Assembly: GCA_021234155.1 (NCBI GenBank)
Contig: JAJEKV010000003.1
Coordinates: 29,557,166-29,621,165, forward strand
Length of the DNA stretch: 64,000 nucleotides
From: Isoetes taiwanensis
Lineage: Eukaryota > Streptophyta > Lycopodiopsida > Isoetales > Isoetaceae
Direction of reading: 5' to 3'
The notes beneath the pieces were generated by a model. That model was not told the DNA's origin. It ran no database searches and was given only the letters and a program-made list of their open reading frames with translations. Positions 12,338-21,974 of this stretch are shown piece after piece (position 1 is the stretch's first letter; each line of letters begins with the position of its first letter). The position numbers and the translations under genes were made by a program.

Positions 12338-12614
12338 TAGGGCCCGAAGGGCCCAATTTTTTTTTTTAATATAACTACCATTAACATTAATAACACAAAC
12401 CCCCTAAAACCCTTTTTGGTTTGGGTGTATATTCACACGGGGGGTTACATAGGGCAACGAGAGCTGTCGGATGGGCATATTTGCCCTTTATTCTGGACCG
12501 ATCGTAGCAATCCTCGTTTGTGGGGTATGCCCGTACAAGTTTTTATACACTGTATATTGAGGTTTGCAAAATACTATAAGGTTTTAAAGGATACTTAATG
12601 GTGTTAATTTTGTA
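12338..12614. repeat. Half of a foldback element (same family as 51.5-52.1 kb)
   Basis: It starts with GGCCCGAAGGGCCC followed by a T-run, then TTGGTTTGGGTGTATATTC and CACGGGGGGTTACATAGGGC, matching the left arm at 51,490-51,720. The continuation GCAACGAGAGCTGTCGGATG through CTCGTTTGTGGGGTATGC to GCAAAATACTATAAGGTTTT matches the reverse complement of 51,780-51,925. It is therefore one arm plus part of the loop. The second arm is absent, and the fragment ends against the transposase piece at 12,615. Confidence 0.7.
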
Positions 12615-12917
12615 CATGTATTGTAAGTTATTAGGGGCGAGATAAAGATTAGGCAGCCTGAACCCTTCTGCATTGACACACACTAGAATAGTTACCCATT
12701 CCCTTGTATTCATCACTAGCTCGCTAACCCTATTCTCCCCTTTCCTGGCAATTATCCTCAAACCCTTTACTTTCCCAGCATGGATCCCTGTCTCGCCTGG
12801 ATTTCAAATTCTTGAGGGGGTAAGCCTAAACTCATCATACACTTCTTTCAAACCTCCAATATTTTGGCACTCCTAAGGGAGATCTCAGGGAGCCTTTGCT
12901 TGAAAAGCTTCCACCAT
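12615..12917 (-). pseudogene. Pogo-like transposase, middle piece
   Basis: On the minus strand this encodes KWWKLFKQRLPEISLRSA, then YDEFRLTPSRI, a GETGIHAGKVKG segment where the family has the first catalytic Asp (N-A-D-E-T-G), and RKGENRVSELVMNTREWVTI followed by LVCVNAEGFRLPNLYL. The first acidic residue is changed (PGETG in place of ADETG), and a stop and frame changes are present, so it is dead. The first 55 bases (12,863-12,917) duplicate 14,648-14,702 with three differences. Two partly overlapping fragments of this family, rather than one simply split copy, may therefore be present. Confidence 0.7.
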
Positions 12918-14319
12918 TTAATAGGTTTTACGTATCAGAGCAACAAAATCACTCAGCTAATTGCATCGTTCAAATGGTAGCTTGTGACCCTCGAAATACA
13001 CCTGAAAAGAAAAGAAAAAACGGACATCCACATGCATGGATGAATTCCATGTTACGCATTGGTTACTGTTTTATGTCTTTCAATGTTCTCAAGCAAGAAT
13101 CAGTCTTCTCAGTCAATTCCGTGTGCTAAATCACAGATACAATGCCTTAAAATCTTCAGATGATGAGAGTTTCCCCAAATAATCCATTGTATTTTGTCGA
13201 TTTGCTTGATTTATCATTATTCTGCATGTTTTCTTGGTTCAGGATGTTTTCCAGTTGGCATATAGGACGATTTAGGCGCATTTTAACTGAAAGAGTGGTG
13301 CATGATAGGTGGATTCAAGGTTTCTTGGAGTTTTTGGCAGATTTTGGTTTTAGAAAGGAGCAAGATTTATTCCACAGGTCTATTCAAGAAAATCAGGCCA
13401 AGCTATAAATACCAAACCACAAGCGAATTATTGCATGGCGCTTCACGTGGGATCTGGCATGTTGCCGATCCACACTTGAGTAGTTCCACGTCGCCTTGGG
13501 GGGGTGGGGGTGGGGGGATAGGTGAGACATAGGCATAGGTAGGCTAGGAGTAGGTACGCTAGTTTTGCCACCAAAAAAAGAAAAAAAAAAGAAGAGACTT
13601 GGGCACACATTTCAATAATCAAGTCTTGAAGGGCTATGTAAGGCCTTCTTTCATTTTTCAAAAGCATAGATATTTTTCCAAGCCATAACTTCTGGAAAAA
13701 GAATTTTCCAAAAACGAGAACTTTTAGTTTTTGGGAATAAAATGGAAAAGGGTCAAATGACATGGCAAAAAGACAACTTTGCAAGGGTGACATGATAAAA
13801 GGTGATATGGAAGTGACATGGAATAGTCCTTTTCCCATAAGTCGTATCCATATAATAATGAATTAACACTTTTGGGCTGGTGATTAGTCAAATCCTGGTG
13901 CCACATCATCACTTTCCCAATTTTTAGCGAGTCAAAGTATTTGAGAACCAACTTGGGACTTCTAGAAGAAATATACAAGATACCACGAGAGTATGGTGGA
14001 TAGGACGAAGGTGAATAAATTATGGTAGGCTAGGTGAATCCGGAATATGGAATATACCAACTTAAAACTATAAAGCAATGATGGAAAATCAAGCAAAATA
14101 CTATGCGCTCATATTCATGAGTGACTTCAACTTTGGACTCTGACTTGCATCCTAACATATTACCTCAAGCATGATCTTTGCACTTGAATCTTCAAACCAC
14201 AACCAACAACAAATTTGGCTTGTGTAAACTCCTCACTTTGTATCCTAGCACTGTCCTAAGCGTCAATGCTCCCAGTTGATCGTCTTCAACTGCAAGATGA
14301 TCATATTGCCGAAAATGGG
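12918..14319. other. Spacer, including a G-rich tract
   Basis: No gene is recognised. A G-run tract (13,498-13,517: seven, five and six Gs separated by single Ts) could form a quadruplex. The 77-codon frame at 12,896-13,129 crosses the transposase boundary and is not credible. This stretch lies between two pieces of the pogo-like transposon and may be the body of the CACTA-like insertion whose right end is at 14,647. Confidence 0.45.
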
Positions 14320-14647
14320 CAACAACTATATTTACTAAAAATATTTGCAACGCGTTATAAAATTCTAATATTTGTCACACGTTAGTTTCCATTTGCGACG
14401 CATTACAAACTTTAATGTTTGTCACATGTTGCAAATTGCATTTATAATGCATTACAAATTTTAATGTTTGTCACACGTTACGAACGGGGATATAAACAAT
14501 TTGGCAACGCATTACACATATTTAATATTTGCTACCCGTTACAAACTTTAATGTTTTTTGTCACATGTGACAAATTTAAAATTGCGTGGCAAACCAATAT
14601 GCATCACAAATCAGTATGTTACAAACCCTCATTAGCCCTTGTAGTGT
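14320..14647 (-). mobile_element. CACTA-like terminus with subterminal repeats
   Basis: The right edge reads CCCTTGTAGTG on the plus strand, i.e. CACTACAAGGG inward on the minus strand, the classic CACTA (En/Spm) terminal sequence. Next to it are six or so copies of a short subterminal motif built from TTTGTCACACGTTACAAA and GCAACGCATTACAAATTTT, as expected of transposase-binding repeats in that superfamily. TTG follows directly at 14,648 and would be one copy of the 3-bp target site. I could not place the matching left end, so the size and completeness are unknown. No CACTA transposase is visible. Confidence 0.6.
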
Positions 14648-15331
14648 TGGCACTCCTAAGGGAGATCTCAGGGTGCCTTTGCTTGAAAAGTTTCCGCCAT
14701 TTGCTCCCTGGCACACCATCAAAGGCTGAGTTACCCTCCCTTGCCATCTCGGCTGCACGGTCCTTTACAGCAGTCAGAGTCACACACATTCCCTACCCTG
14801 CCCGACCCATTGCCCAATCAACAAATTCCTTCTTTTGGGCTGGTGTCAGGATCTGGGGATGCCTTGCATTCTCCTTGGAAATTCGCCCATACAGCCAATC
14901 CCTAATGGACGACTCTGGTATGCCTGACCGTCTAGATGCTTCTCTAATTGAAATTCCATTTTCACTTACCTCGTCAAGTGCGGTCGACATCTCTTCCTTC
15001 GTCCATTGCCCTCGCTTTGTTGGTCTTCTTGGCATTGCAGGTGCAGATCCGCTAGCTGCTGCCCCTTTCTTCTTGGATTTGGGTGCACAAACCCGTTTGC
15101 TAGCCGATGCCGTTGGTCTGCCATTGCTCGGAACTGTGGCATCGATCTGTGATCGAGCCCTAGTCGACACCATCGCTCCAGTGTGCAGTGAAAACAAGGG
15201 ACATGCTCGATTCTTGGCCGGATTGAGGAATTGTCGATGGAATTGCTCGAGACAGCTGGGTAATCTTGATAATCCATCTCGTTCAAGGCGATTATGGCTG
15301 GAATTAGCCCGCCAATTCCAGCCCCCAGCAT
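14648..15331 (-). pseudogene. Pogo-like transposase, N-terminal DNA-binding part
   Basis: The open frame 14,793-15,197 (134 codons) contains a Psq/CENP-B-type helix-turn-helix: RGQWTKEEMSTALDEVSENG, then SIREASRRSGIPESSIRDWL and LTPAQKKEFVDWAM. This domain binds the transposon ends. After one TAG the same frame continues (CVTLTAVKDRAAEMAREGNS, VPGSKWRKLFKQRHPEISLR) up to 14,648, where the CACTA-like end begins. A basic Ala/Ser/Lys-rich leader precedes the domain (SKKKGAAASG). An overlapping frame to 15,331 shows no known domain. With the pieces at 12.6 and 9.1 kb it accounts for nearly all of a pogo-like transposase, but in pieces. Confidence 0.75.
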
Positions 15332-16109
15332 TGAATCATACCTGGTGCGAAGGATGGGTCCCTAGTACGGGGCACCGTGGGTTCAGATATGACGAATGAG
15401 CGACACTTGCCACACGTCAGGAGGGGGAATGGGACAGCGAGGAAAGGGATCTTTGGTACCACAGGGTATGGTACTTCCGCGGAAGCAGGCAACCCCACCC
15501 TACATAAGAAGGAAAAAAAAATGTAGACAACTTACTGAAAATTACCATTACATACTTAAAAATATTATGGTGTAAAAGTGAACGGACTAACTAGAATTGA
15601 AAGCCATGGGGACAAACCAAAACAATAAATCATCACTAAGAACTACATTGTGTAACTAGGCGTAGTTATTCACTACAACCACCCAAAAAGTAACATTATT
15701 TTCTTATAATGGCTTTAGACTATACAAAAACTGTTGCAAAAAACTAATGGCAATTAAGCCTTGGAGGCTTTGTCTACTTAGTTGTTTACTTTAATATAAT
15801 CAATATTTCGCTTTCCAAAAATATTCATCCTATTAATAAAGGTTGTAGAAAATAAAGCACGATGACCCAGCATGTTGTTTTACAACGTAAAAAGGCAACG
15901 TGTACCATTGACACCTTTTTTCCACGTTCCTCCTCTAATTAATGAATTAATTAATCAATAATCATTTTATACATATTATTTATATTTTCTTAGCATACTC
16001 TAACAATAAACTCGACAGGCCACTATTATTTTTTACTTTTATTAGATATAGATTATTTATATTTTTTTAGCATACTCTTTTTTTTACAACGTGATTTTGG
16101 CATTTGTTT
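15332..16109. other. Spacer
   Basis: Sequence upstream of the transposon N-terminus, then AT-rich spacer. No gene is seen. The 64-codon minus-strand frame ending at 15,304 is unrecognised. Confidence 0.45.
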
Positions 16110-16345
16110 ATTCTAATTTTTGAGAATTGTGCATCACGTTGACAAAATTGAAAACGCATAAAGCAGAGTTGTTTTACAACGTGATTTTTGGCCAATTGTT
16201 ACAGAGGACACGTTGTTGGGACAAGTTCTAATTTTTGAGAACTGTGCCTCTTCATTGCGGGCAAGTTGCAGCCTCTTCAATACATATATATAGTGATATT
16301 TCCTTGCTTCTCATCAATTTTATCGTCCGTCTATTCCCCGAATAA
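16110..16345 (+). repeat. Stray copy of the NLR-1 promoter/5' leader
   Basis: The blocks CGTTGACAAAATTGAAAACG, GTTGTTTTACAACGTGATTT, ACAGAGGACACGTTGTTG, GCGGGCAAGTTGCAGCCTCT and TATATATAGTGATATTTCC follow in the same order as at 21,672-21,970 upstream of NLR-1. The last part (TTTTATCGTC then GTCTATTC) also matches the NLR leader just before its ATG. After 16,345 the similarity stops and no NLR coding exon follows. It is a promoter without its gene, left by duplication or deletion. Confidence 0.75.
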
Positions 16346-17126
16346 ATTTGATTTTGAAAATAGTGGAGTGCCAAAAGAAAAGTTTGCCGCAAGTGGGAAA
16401 GGGAACGTCGCATGCGGCGTTACATGTGGCGTTCCCGGCATAGAACTCAACCCCCTGGCATTTTATTAATCATGTATGTTAGTATGTAAATGCAAGACCA
16501 CAATCGTGTATCCTGCCATTGCCACCTAAGAGGGGGATGCCAATTTTTTGTAGTAAGAATTTGGGAGTGTTAAGCAGTAAAGAATAATGCCACTACGAAA
16601 AAAAAAGAAACCCTTTAGAGATGACCAATGCCTATACAAATATACGAAACAACCTAAGCCATAGAATTTATTTTCTATGTGTTAGTATAAATGCAAGTTT
16701 TACCATGTGCCCTTCCTTCCTTCCTTCCTTCCTTCCTTCCTTCATAATGAGAAAACGTCAAGAAATGATCTTAGGCAATATTAGGGCTATCTTGTGGAAA
16801 TCTAGGTGCATCCCTTATACTTGGTGTGTTTTGCATGGAATTGTAGGAGGATCAATGCAAATCGTTCATGGCACAACCGCTCTTAGTTCAGTCATCAACC
16901 AAACAAAGCATGTTGAGAATTTGGTGTCAACATGCAGTTTTTTGTGTTCTTTTATCAATACAAACTAAAGATGCATGTCAAATATCACATTAGCGTAAGC
17001 ATAAGCATAAGCATAATGAAAACTTGGCGCTGGAACACAATTTTTGGTGTGCAATACCATACAATGAAATTGAAAAATGCAAGTACTTAAATATTCTCCA
17101 ACCAAACTTGCTTTGAAAGCTTGTGA
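16346..17126. other. Spacer with microsatellites
   Basis: A (CCTT)n tract lies at about 16,708-16,742 and an AAGCAT-type tract at about 16,994-17,018. An imperfect inverted repeat, GGGAACG with GGCGTTCCC around a GCATGC core, lies at 16,398-16,435. No gene is visible. Confidence 0.5.
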
Positions 17127-17675
17127 ATATGACATAAACTTAATTTCTTTGCAATACGAGTCAAAATATTACTACAAGCTCGACCCCGAGGAATATACCC
17201 GTGAAGTTTGGTTCTTTACTCCACCAAGGGTAGGTCCATATTCTATTCTGCATATACTTTTGGCATCATTGTTATGAACATTTGCAATGTTTGGATCCAG
17301 CTATTTCTAGAAAAAATGCAAATGGCGTCTTGATTACACAAACCATGTATGGGAATGATGCTTTAGTCCATTATTGGTTGTATATAAATAATTGATTTGC
17401 ATTTATGATTGCACATGCTTATTAATGCTATTGATGAATTATGCAAGAGACAACAAGCAAACATGTGACTTAGTAAAAAGCATTAGACAAAGCATTATCT
17501 AAAAAACAATGGTCAGGTTGTGCTATTTGTTGGTGACGTATCATATCTAGACCCTCCATTTGACAACAATAAAAGATTGGACACATGGGGACAATTTATT
17601 GAATTGAGTGCAGTTTATCAATGTTGGTTGTGGACTGCTTGTAATCATGCACTTGATTTTCAGCCTAATATTTTA
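17127..17675 (+). pseudogene. Purple acid phosphatase relic, two exons
   Basis: The first segment (about 17,140-17,255) reads LQYESKYYYKLDPEEYTREV then WFFTPPRVGP and, in another frame, AYTFGII. This matches the fibronectin-like to catalytic transition of plant purple acid phosphatases (YxxKYYY..FxTPPxxGPD..YTFG). The second (about 17,505-17,675) reads GQVVLFVGDVSY, then RLDTWGQFIELSAVYQCW and CNHALDF. It contains the GDxxY metal-ligand motif, but the family's GNH(E/D) has become CNHA, so a metal site is lost. Such enzymes use an Fe-Zn or Fe-Mn centre to release phosphate from organic esters, usually in the wall or vacuole. The intervening sequence, including an acceptor-like CAG before GTTGTG, fits an ancestral intron. 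Other exons are missing. Confidence 0.7.
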
Positions 17676-17689
17676 AGTAATACGAGGTT

Positions 17690-18010
17690 CATTAGAGAAT
17701 CTCGATGGAATCTTGGAGCATCTAGGGAAATCTAAGTGTAATCCATATAGAATCTTGGGGAATCTAGACTTTGGGAATCTAAGGGAATCTCAAGAGAATC
17801 TTAGGGAACCTATGAGAATCTCAGAATCTTTGGAAGTCTAGGGAAATCCAAGGGAATCTTCATAAAATATTTGAGAATTTAAAGGAATCTTGATAGTATC
17901 TTGGAGAATCTAGAAGAATCTTCATAGAATATAAGGGAATCTAGGCCAATCTACATAGAATCTTGGGGAATCTAGAGGCTCTTGGGACAATATTTGAAAA
18001 TCTAGGTGTA
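17690..18010. repeat. Degenerate GGGAATCTA/GAATCTTGG minisatellite
   Basis: About twenty imperfect copies of GGGAATCTAGG or GAATCTTGGGGAATCTA, spaced 10-25 bp apart, fill the stretch. It begins immediately after the phosphatase relic. It is non-coding. Confidence 0.75.
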
Positions 18011-19865
18011 TCTTTGTATAACCTTAAGAACCTATGAGCTTCATACAGCTCATCATAGTACAAACACAATGTAATAACTTTTGATGGATTGTCAACAAAT
18101 CCTTATTGAGTATAGTGAAATCAAAAAGTAAGATTTTTGAAAATCAAAAAGTAATCTTTGCACACAATGTCTTGGGCCTTAATAATGTTGACTCAAGGAA
18201 GCAAAACATCTTGCAGATGGTTGGATTTCGTGTTTAATCTAATCGTGATATTTTGATCATCAGGCTTCATTATTTTGCCAAATCTGGACCAAATTACGTT
18301 GGAAGGTATTTACTGCTTGGGTTGCCGTAAATTGTTTAGCAATACAAGAAACTTATCGCGGCGGCCAAGGCCGCCGCGAACGTTTCTCTTCCCCAACTCG
18401 TCTATACATGCCTTGTCAAAGAAATAAACTCTTGCAAATAGCATGTTACTTGCTACCTAAATTGTTTCAAATATTGCCTAAAATGCTTTTACTTGCACTG
18501 GTTCATGGAAACATACTATATTTTGCTCTCCACTTAGAGCTTGTGAAAGATAAAGTTGCATATCTTGAATGTGGTGATGTCCAAGGCTAGAAACTTTATA
18601 GAATAACTGGATGGCATCACCCCATGGCCATAGAACAAATGCCTTAAACTGTGGCCATAAAGTACATGCCTCAAACTAATGCATGTGACCTAGCATATAT
18701 ATAAAAAATTTACAGTATCATTTCCCATTTGACTTGTATCATTTCCCATTTGACTTATTCACTGCAAACTAGATTTGAAACATAGGTTGTGTCCGATAGA
18801 AATGAGCAACACGGTAGACTAATGTGGTGGATGGTTTAACCTAACTTAGGATGTACATTCCATCATTATTGCATAACAATGCACATAACGAAGCAATCAA
18901 CATAATAGAGATTAGAGAACTAGCTATATGATGCAAGTCTGTGGCAATTACCAAATCTTGCCGCTTAATAACGATTATCACATGAAATGCACAAATGTTG
19001 CCACCTTGTAAGTTAACCTATGACCTTAACTTTTCTTTAAACATTTGAATTGACAACACAATTTTCAAGATAAACATCTGCCATCATCTTCAACGTGAGA
19101 AAATACTTGAAGGGAACAGAAGCATGTTAAGGCTAGAAATGGTTTTATAGAGCAAGAGTTTTAACGAGACAAATTTACACACCGCTTTGTATCTTACCGG
19201 CCGCTTTCTATCTTACCAAATGCGCACAACCTACCATCATTTGCACTAGCAAAGAACCTCAAGATCCGTGCGCGAAATTGTAGCAAAAGTCAAGCTCACG
19301 GTTATTTAATTGTCTGGAAACATAATACACAGGCATAACATATCTACATTAATAAAAGCTAGAACATAAAGGGAAACAAAAAGAGAGGACAATAGTTCAA
19401 GATTGCCGGGCATAAAAAAAGTGAAATTTCTGAAGCTGACTGTCTTACAGCCAGCTTAAGAATCATGTTTTCAAAATAATGAGATCCCTTTCAACAAAGA
19501 GAAAATTGCATGTCTTTAGAAGAGAGAGCTCCACCCATTTTCCATTTGAAATTTGCCAGACAAACATTTTAAAAACTAAAGAGGAACTTGCCTCCTGTGA
19601 TCAGAGTACTCACAAATCCCACAAAAATCTTCTATTACAAATCTCACTGTGTTCAAGAACTTAGTTGCCTCAAGCAAGAAATTCACTGGCCTTGCCAAGC
19701 CACCTTCTTAAGAAATTTTAAGCTCGGAGCATTTATTCCCTAAGATCTAAAACAAAGACTACACATCAATTGAAGCTTGCAGGCCTTTCTATTTGCAACT
19801 TACCCCGGCATGTGATCATCGGGCTAAATGCCACGCTCTAAACAGTAAAGCACAAGGGAAGGCAT
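18011..19865. other. Spacer with a perfect GC palindrome
   Basis: No gene is recognised. At 18,358-18,379 lies a perfect 22-bp palindrome, CGCGGCGGCC and GGCCGCCGCG around AA. It is preceded by ATACAAGAAACTTAT, which resembles CACTA-type subterminal sequence and recurs as TTACAAGAAATTTATCGTGG near 26,067. It may be two transposon ends brought together. ORFs of about 60 codons here are not convincing. Confidence 0.45.
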
Positions 19866-21540
19866 GTGATCATCTCGCCTAAATGTTTGCAGACCAAGCC
19901 CCGTTTTGGGGTCTACAAATCGGTTCCATGGGCCTTACAAATCATGGCACACAAGCCCCGGTTGTGGGCAAAATTTCAAACCCTCATGTGTTGGAACCGA
20001 GTTGCGAAAAACCCACAACAAAAGATCCAAAGCACAACAGGTTTTGGGCTTACCATTTTCTCCGTCGGCATGATCAAATCGGCAAAGCCGTGTATAGCGT
20101 AAGCAATGTCCTTGATATAGATCTCAAATCCGGATCCCCCGCAAGAGTGCAATGTTTTAAATCAAAACGAGAAGCGTAAGAGTCCCTTAGCATTGCTTAT
20201 CGGCCGCCATAACCGAGCTTTAATTTCACGTAAAAAAAATAGAAGGGTTTCAGGTTCCGGTTGACAAATCGAACCCGAGTCCCGGCGAGAGAAAGCTTGC
20301 TTCGAGCCCAAAGCGTAAGAATCCAAAGTAATTTTCCGGCTCCTCTATCTTCAAACCTCTGTAGAGCTGATTTAACCGAAAAATAGCCGATTTAACCGAA
20401 AAAAGAGAGGGAAGCTTGCATCTCATTTCTCCTCTACAAAGAACAAATGCGGGGGAAGAGAAGAAACAATGCATGCGATTAGGGCTTGCCTACTCGACAC
20501 AAAATGCATTTATTTGCCTCACAAAATTCGGTCCACCTTGGGATGCTAATGGGACCGGTTCTCCGAGAGTCACCGGAAATGAGACTAGAATTAGCGTAAA
20601 ACAAAAATCCATCCATTGGGTAAACCTCGGCCCCTGCTTGGGAAAATTTCGGATGCTTTCTCTTGCTTGTAATTTGCCCCATTTTGCGTAGGGCGCGCCA
20701 GCAGATAATATGCAAATGGCGGGGCTTTTTTTCTCAAGCTCAAATCACACGGTCCTCAACATCGGCAACCCGGATCGCAGGGCTTGCTTCATATATTTCC
20801 GAAGCCCTCGTCCGAAACTGGGCCGGAAGCAATGGCCGGATTGCAGAGCAATGGCCCTTTTTGCCTCTAGATTTGACACATCTTCGACGCTGCTTCTATG
20901 CCTAATGAAGTGTAAATGAAGCAAAGAAGACCACCACGAAGAACCCTTGTTTCTTGATTCTTTTCCTCTTGTTCTGCTCCAAATCCGGCGATTCTAAGCT
21001 CCCGTTCTCTATTTTTGTCTGAATCGGATGATGCATGGAAAAATTTCCATGTGGGCGATGGAGATTTTCTTTCTTTTGGTTTCCTACCCAAAAATCCCAC
21101 ATCGCTGGTTTCGATTCTTACCGTTATGGGCGCAGGAAAGGCTGCCGTTGTTGCACAGAATCCCCATTCAAGCCGAAGTAATGAAAATGACGTTTCCGTT
21201 ACAGTCTTCGCTTTTCTAATATAAGGCTGAAAAGGCTACATATCAAGAAAACGTGCAGGAAATGCTATATACCAATATAGAACGTGCCAACAATATTATC
21301 CAAGAATGCAAAATTAGGAAAATGTTCCCCGAAAAAATTTTTTGACAATTGGCACACATGCAATGGAGCATCATGGAATCTTTGAGGAATAGAATCAAAG
21401 TGAATGACTTATATATGGTTTGATTGCCAAAAGACAGTAGGTGTAATTTCTTGTGTGCTTGCAAAATATCCAGCAGAGCAACAATAAAGGCTATTGATCA
21501 TTCATTCAATTATTGCTGGAAACATAGCTGTTTTTTCAGA
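19866..21540. other. Unannotated stretch with more balanced base composition
   Basis: Many short overlapping frames occur on both strands, none resembling a known family. A 20-bp unit (GATTTAACCGAAAAA) occurs twice at 20,370-20,402. The even GC content differs from the AT-rich flanks, so it may be an old gene or element body, but I cannot name it. Confidence 0.35.
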
Positions 21541-21553
21541 TTTTTACTGGAAT

Positions 21554-21660
21554 GAACATTCATTTCGCCATGTTATGTCTACTGAAACCATGTGAATTCT
21601 TCACATGGATGAAATCACGTGGATGCTTTTCAGTAGACATAATATGGCGAAATGAATGTC
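21554..21660. repeat. Nested inverted repeat (hairpin) upstream of NLR-1
   Basis: The left arm, about 21,555-21,587 (ACATTCATTTCGCCATG, then TTATGTCTACTGAAA), pairs with the right arm, about 21,628-21,660, over about 33 positions with one mismatch. Inside the loop lies a second perfect hairpin, CCATGTGAA-TTC-TTCACATGG, at 21,588-21,608. It could be a small MITE, a cruciform-forming element, or a small-RNA precursor. It ends about 315 bp before the NLR-1 start codon. Confidence 0.75.
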
Positions 21661-21974
21661 CATGCATATGCATCTCGTTGACAAAATTGAAAACGCGTAA
21701 AGCACAGTTGTTTTACAACGTGATTTTTGGCCAGTTGTGACAGAGGACACGTTGTTGCACATTTCTAATTTTTGACTGCATCTCGTTGACAAAATTGAAA
21801 ACGCCTCTCCAAATTTTGTGCGGGCAAGTTGCAGGCTCTTCAAATATATAGTGATATTTTGTGCCCTTTCAAATTTTGTGCGGGCAAGTTGCAGCCTCTT
21901 CAATATATATAGTGATATTTCCTTGCTTCTCATCACTACAATTTTATCGTCGGTTCTATTCTGTTCCGTTTGTA
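21661..21974 (+). promoter_or_regulatory. NLR-1 promoter with duplicated core
   Basis: Two 60-bp-spaced copies of AATTTTGTGCGGGCAAGTTG, each followed by a TATA-like ATATATAGTGATATTT, begin at about 21,811 and 21,871. The second TATA (CAATATATATAGTGAT, 21,901-21,916) lies about 60 bp before the ATG at 21,975. The upstream block CGTTGACAAAATTGAAAACG is also duplicated (about 21,675 and 21,784). It carries TTGAC cores, the minimal WRKY-binding W-box element common in immune-gene promoters. The whole arrangement recurs without a gene at 16,110-16,345. Promoter function is inferred from position and motifs. Confidence 0.6.

Noticed and set aside
15671-15690. CACTACAACCACCC as a second CACTA end
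   Set aside because: It lacks the subterminal repeats seen at 14.3-14.6 kb and a matching target-site triplet.
16708-16742. (CCTT)n as a possible element boundary
   Set aside because: A plain microsatellite without flanking duplications.
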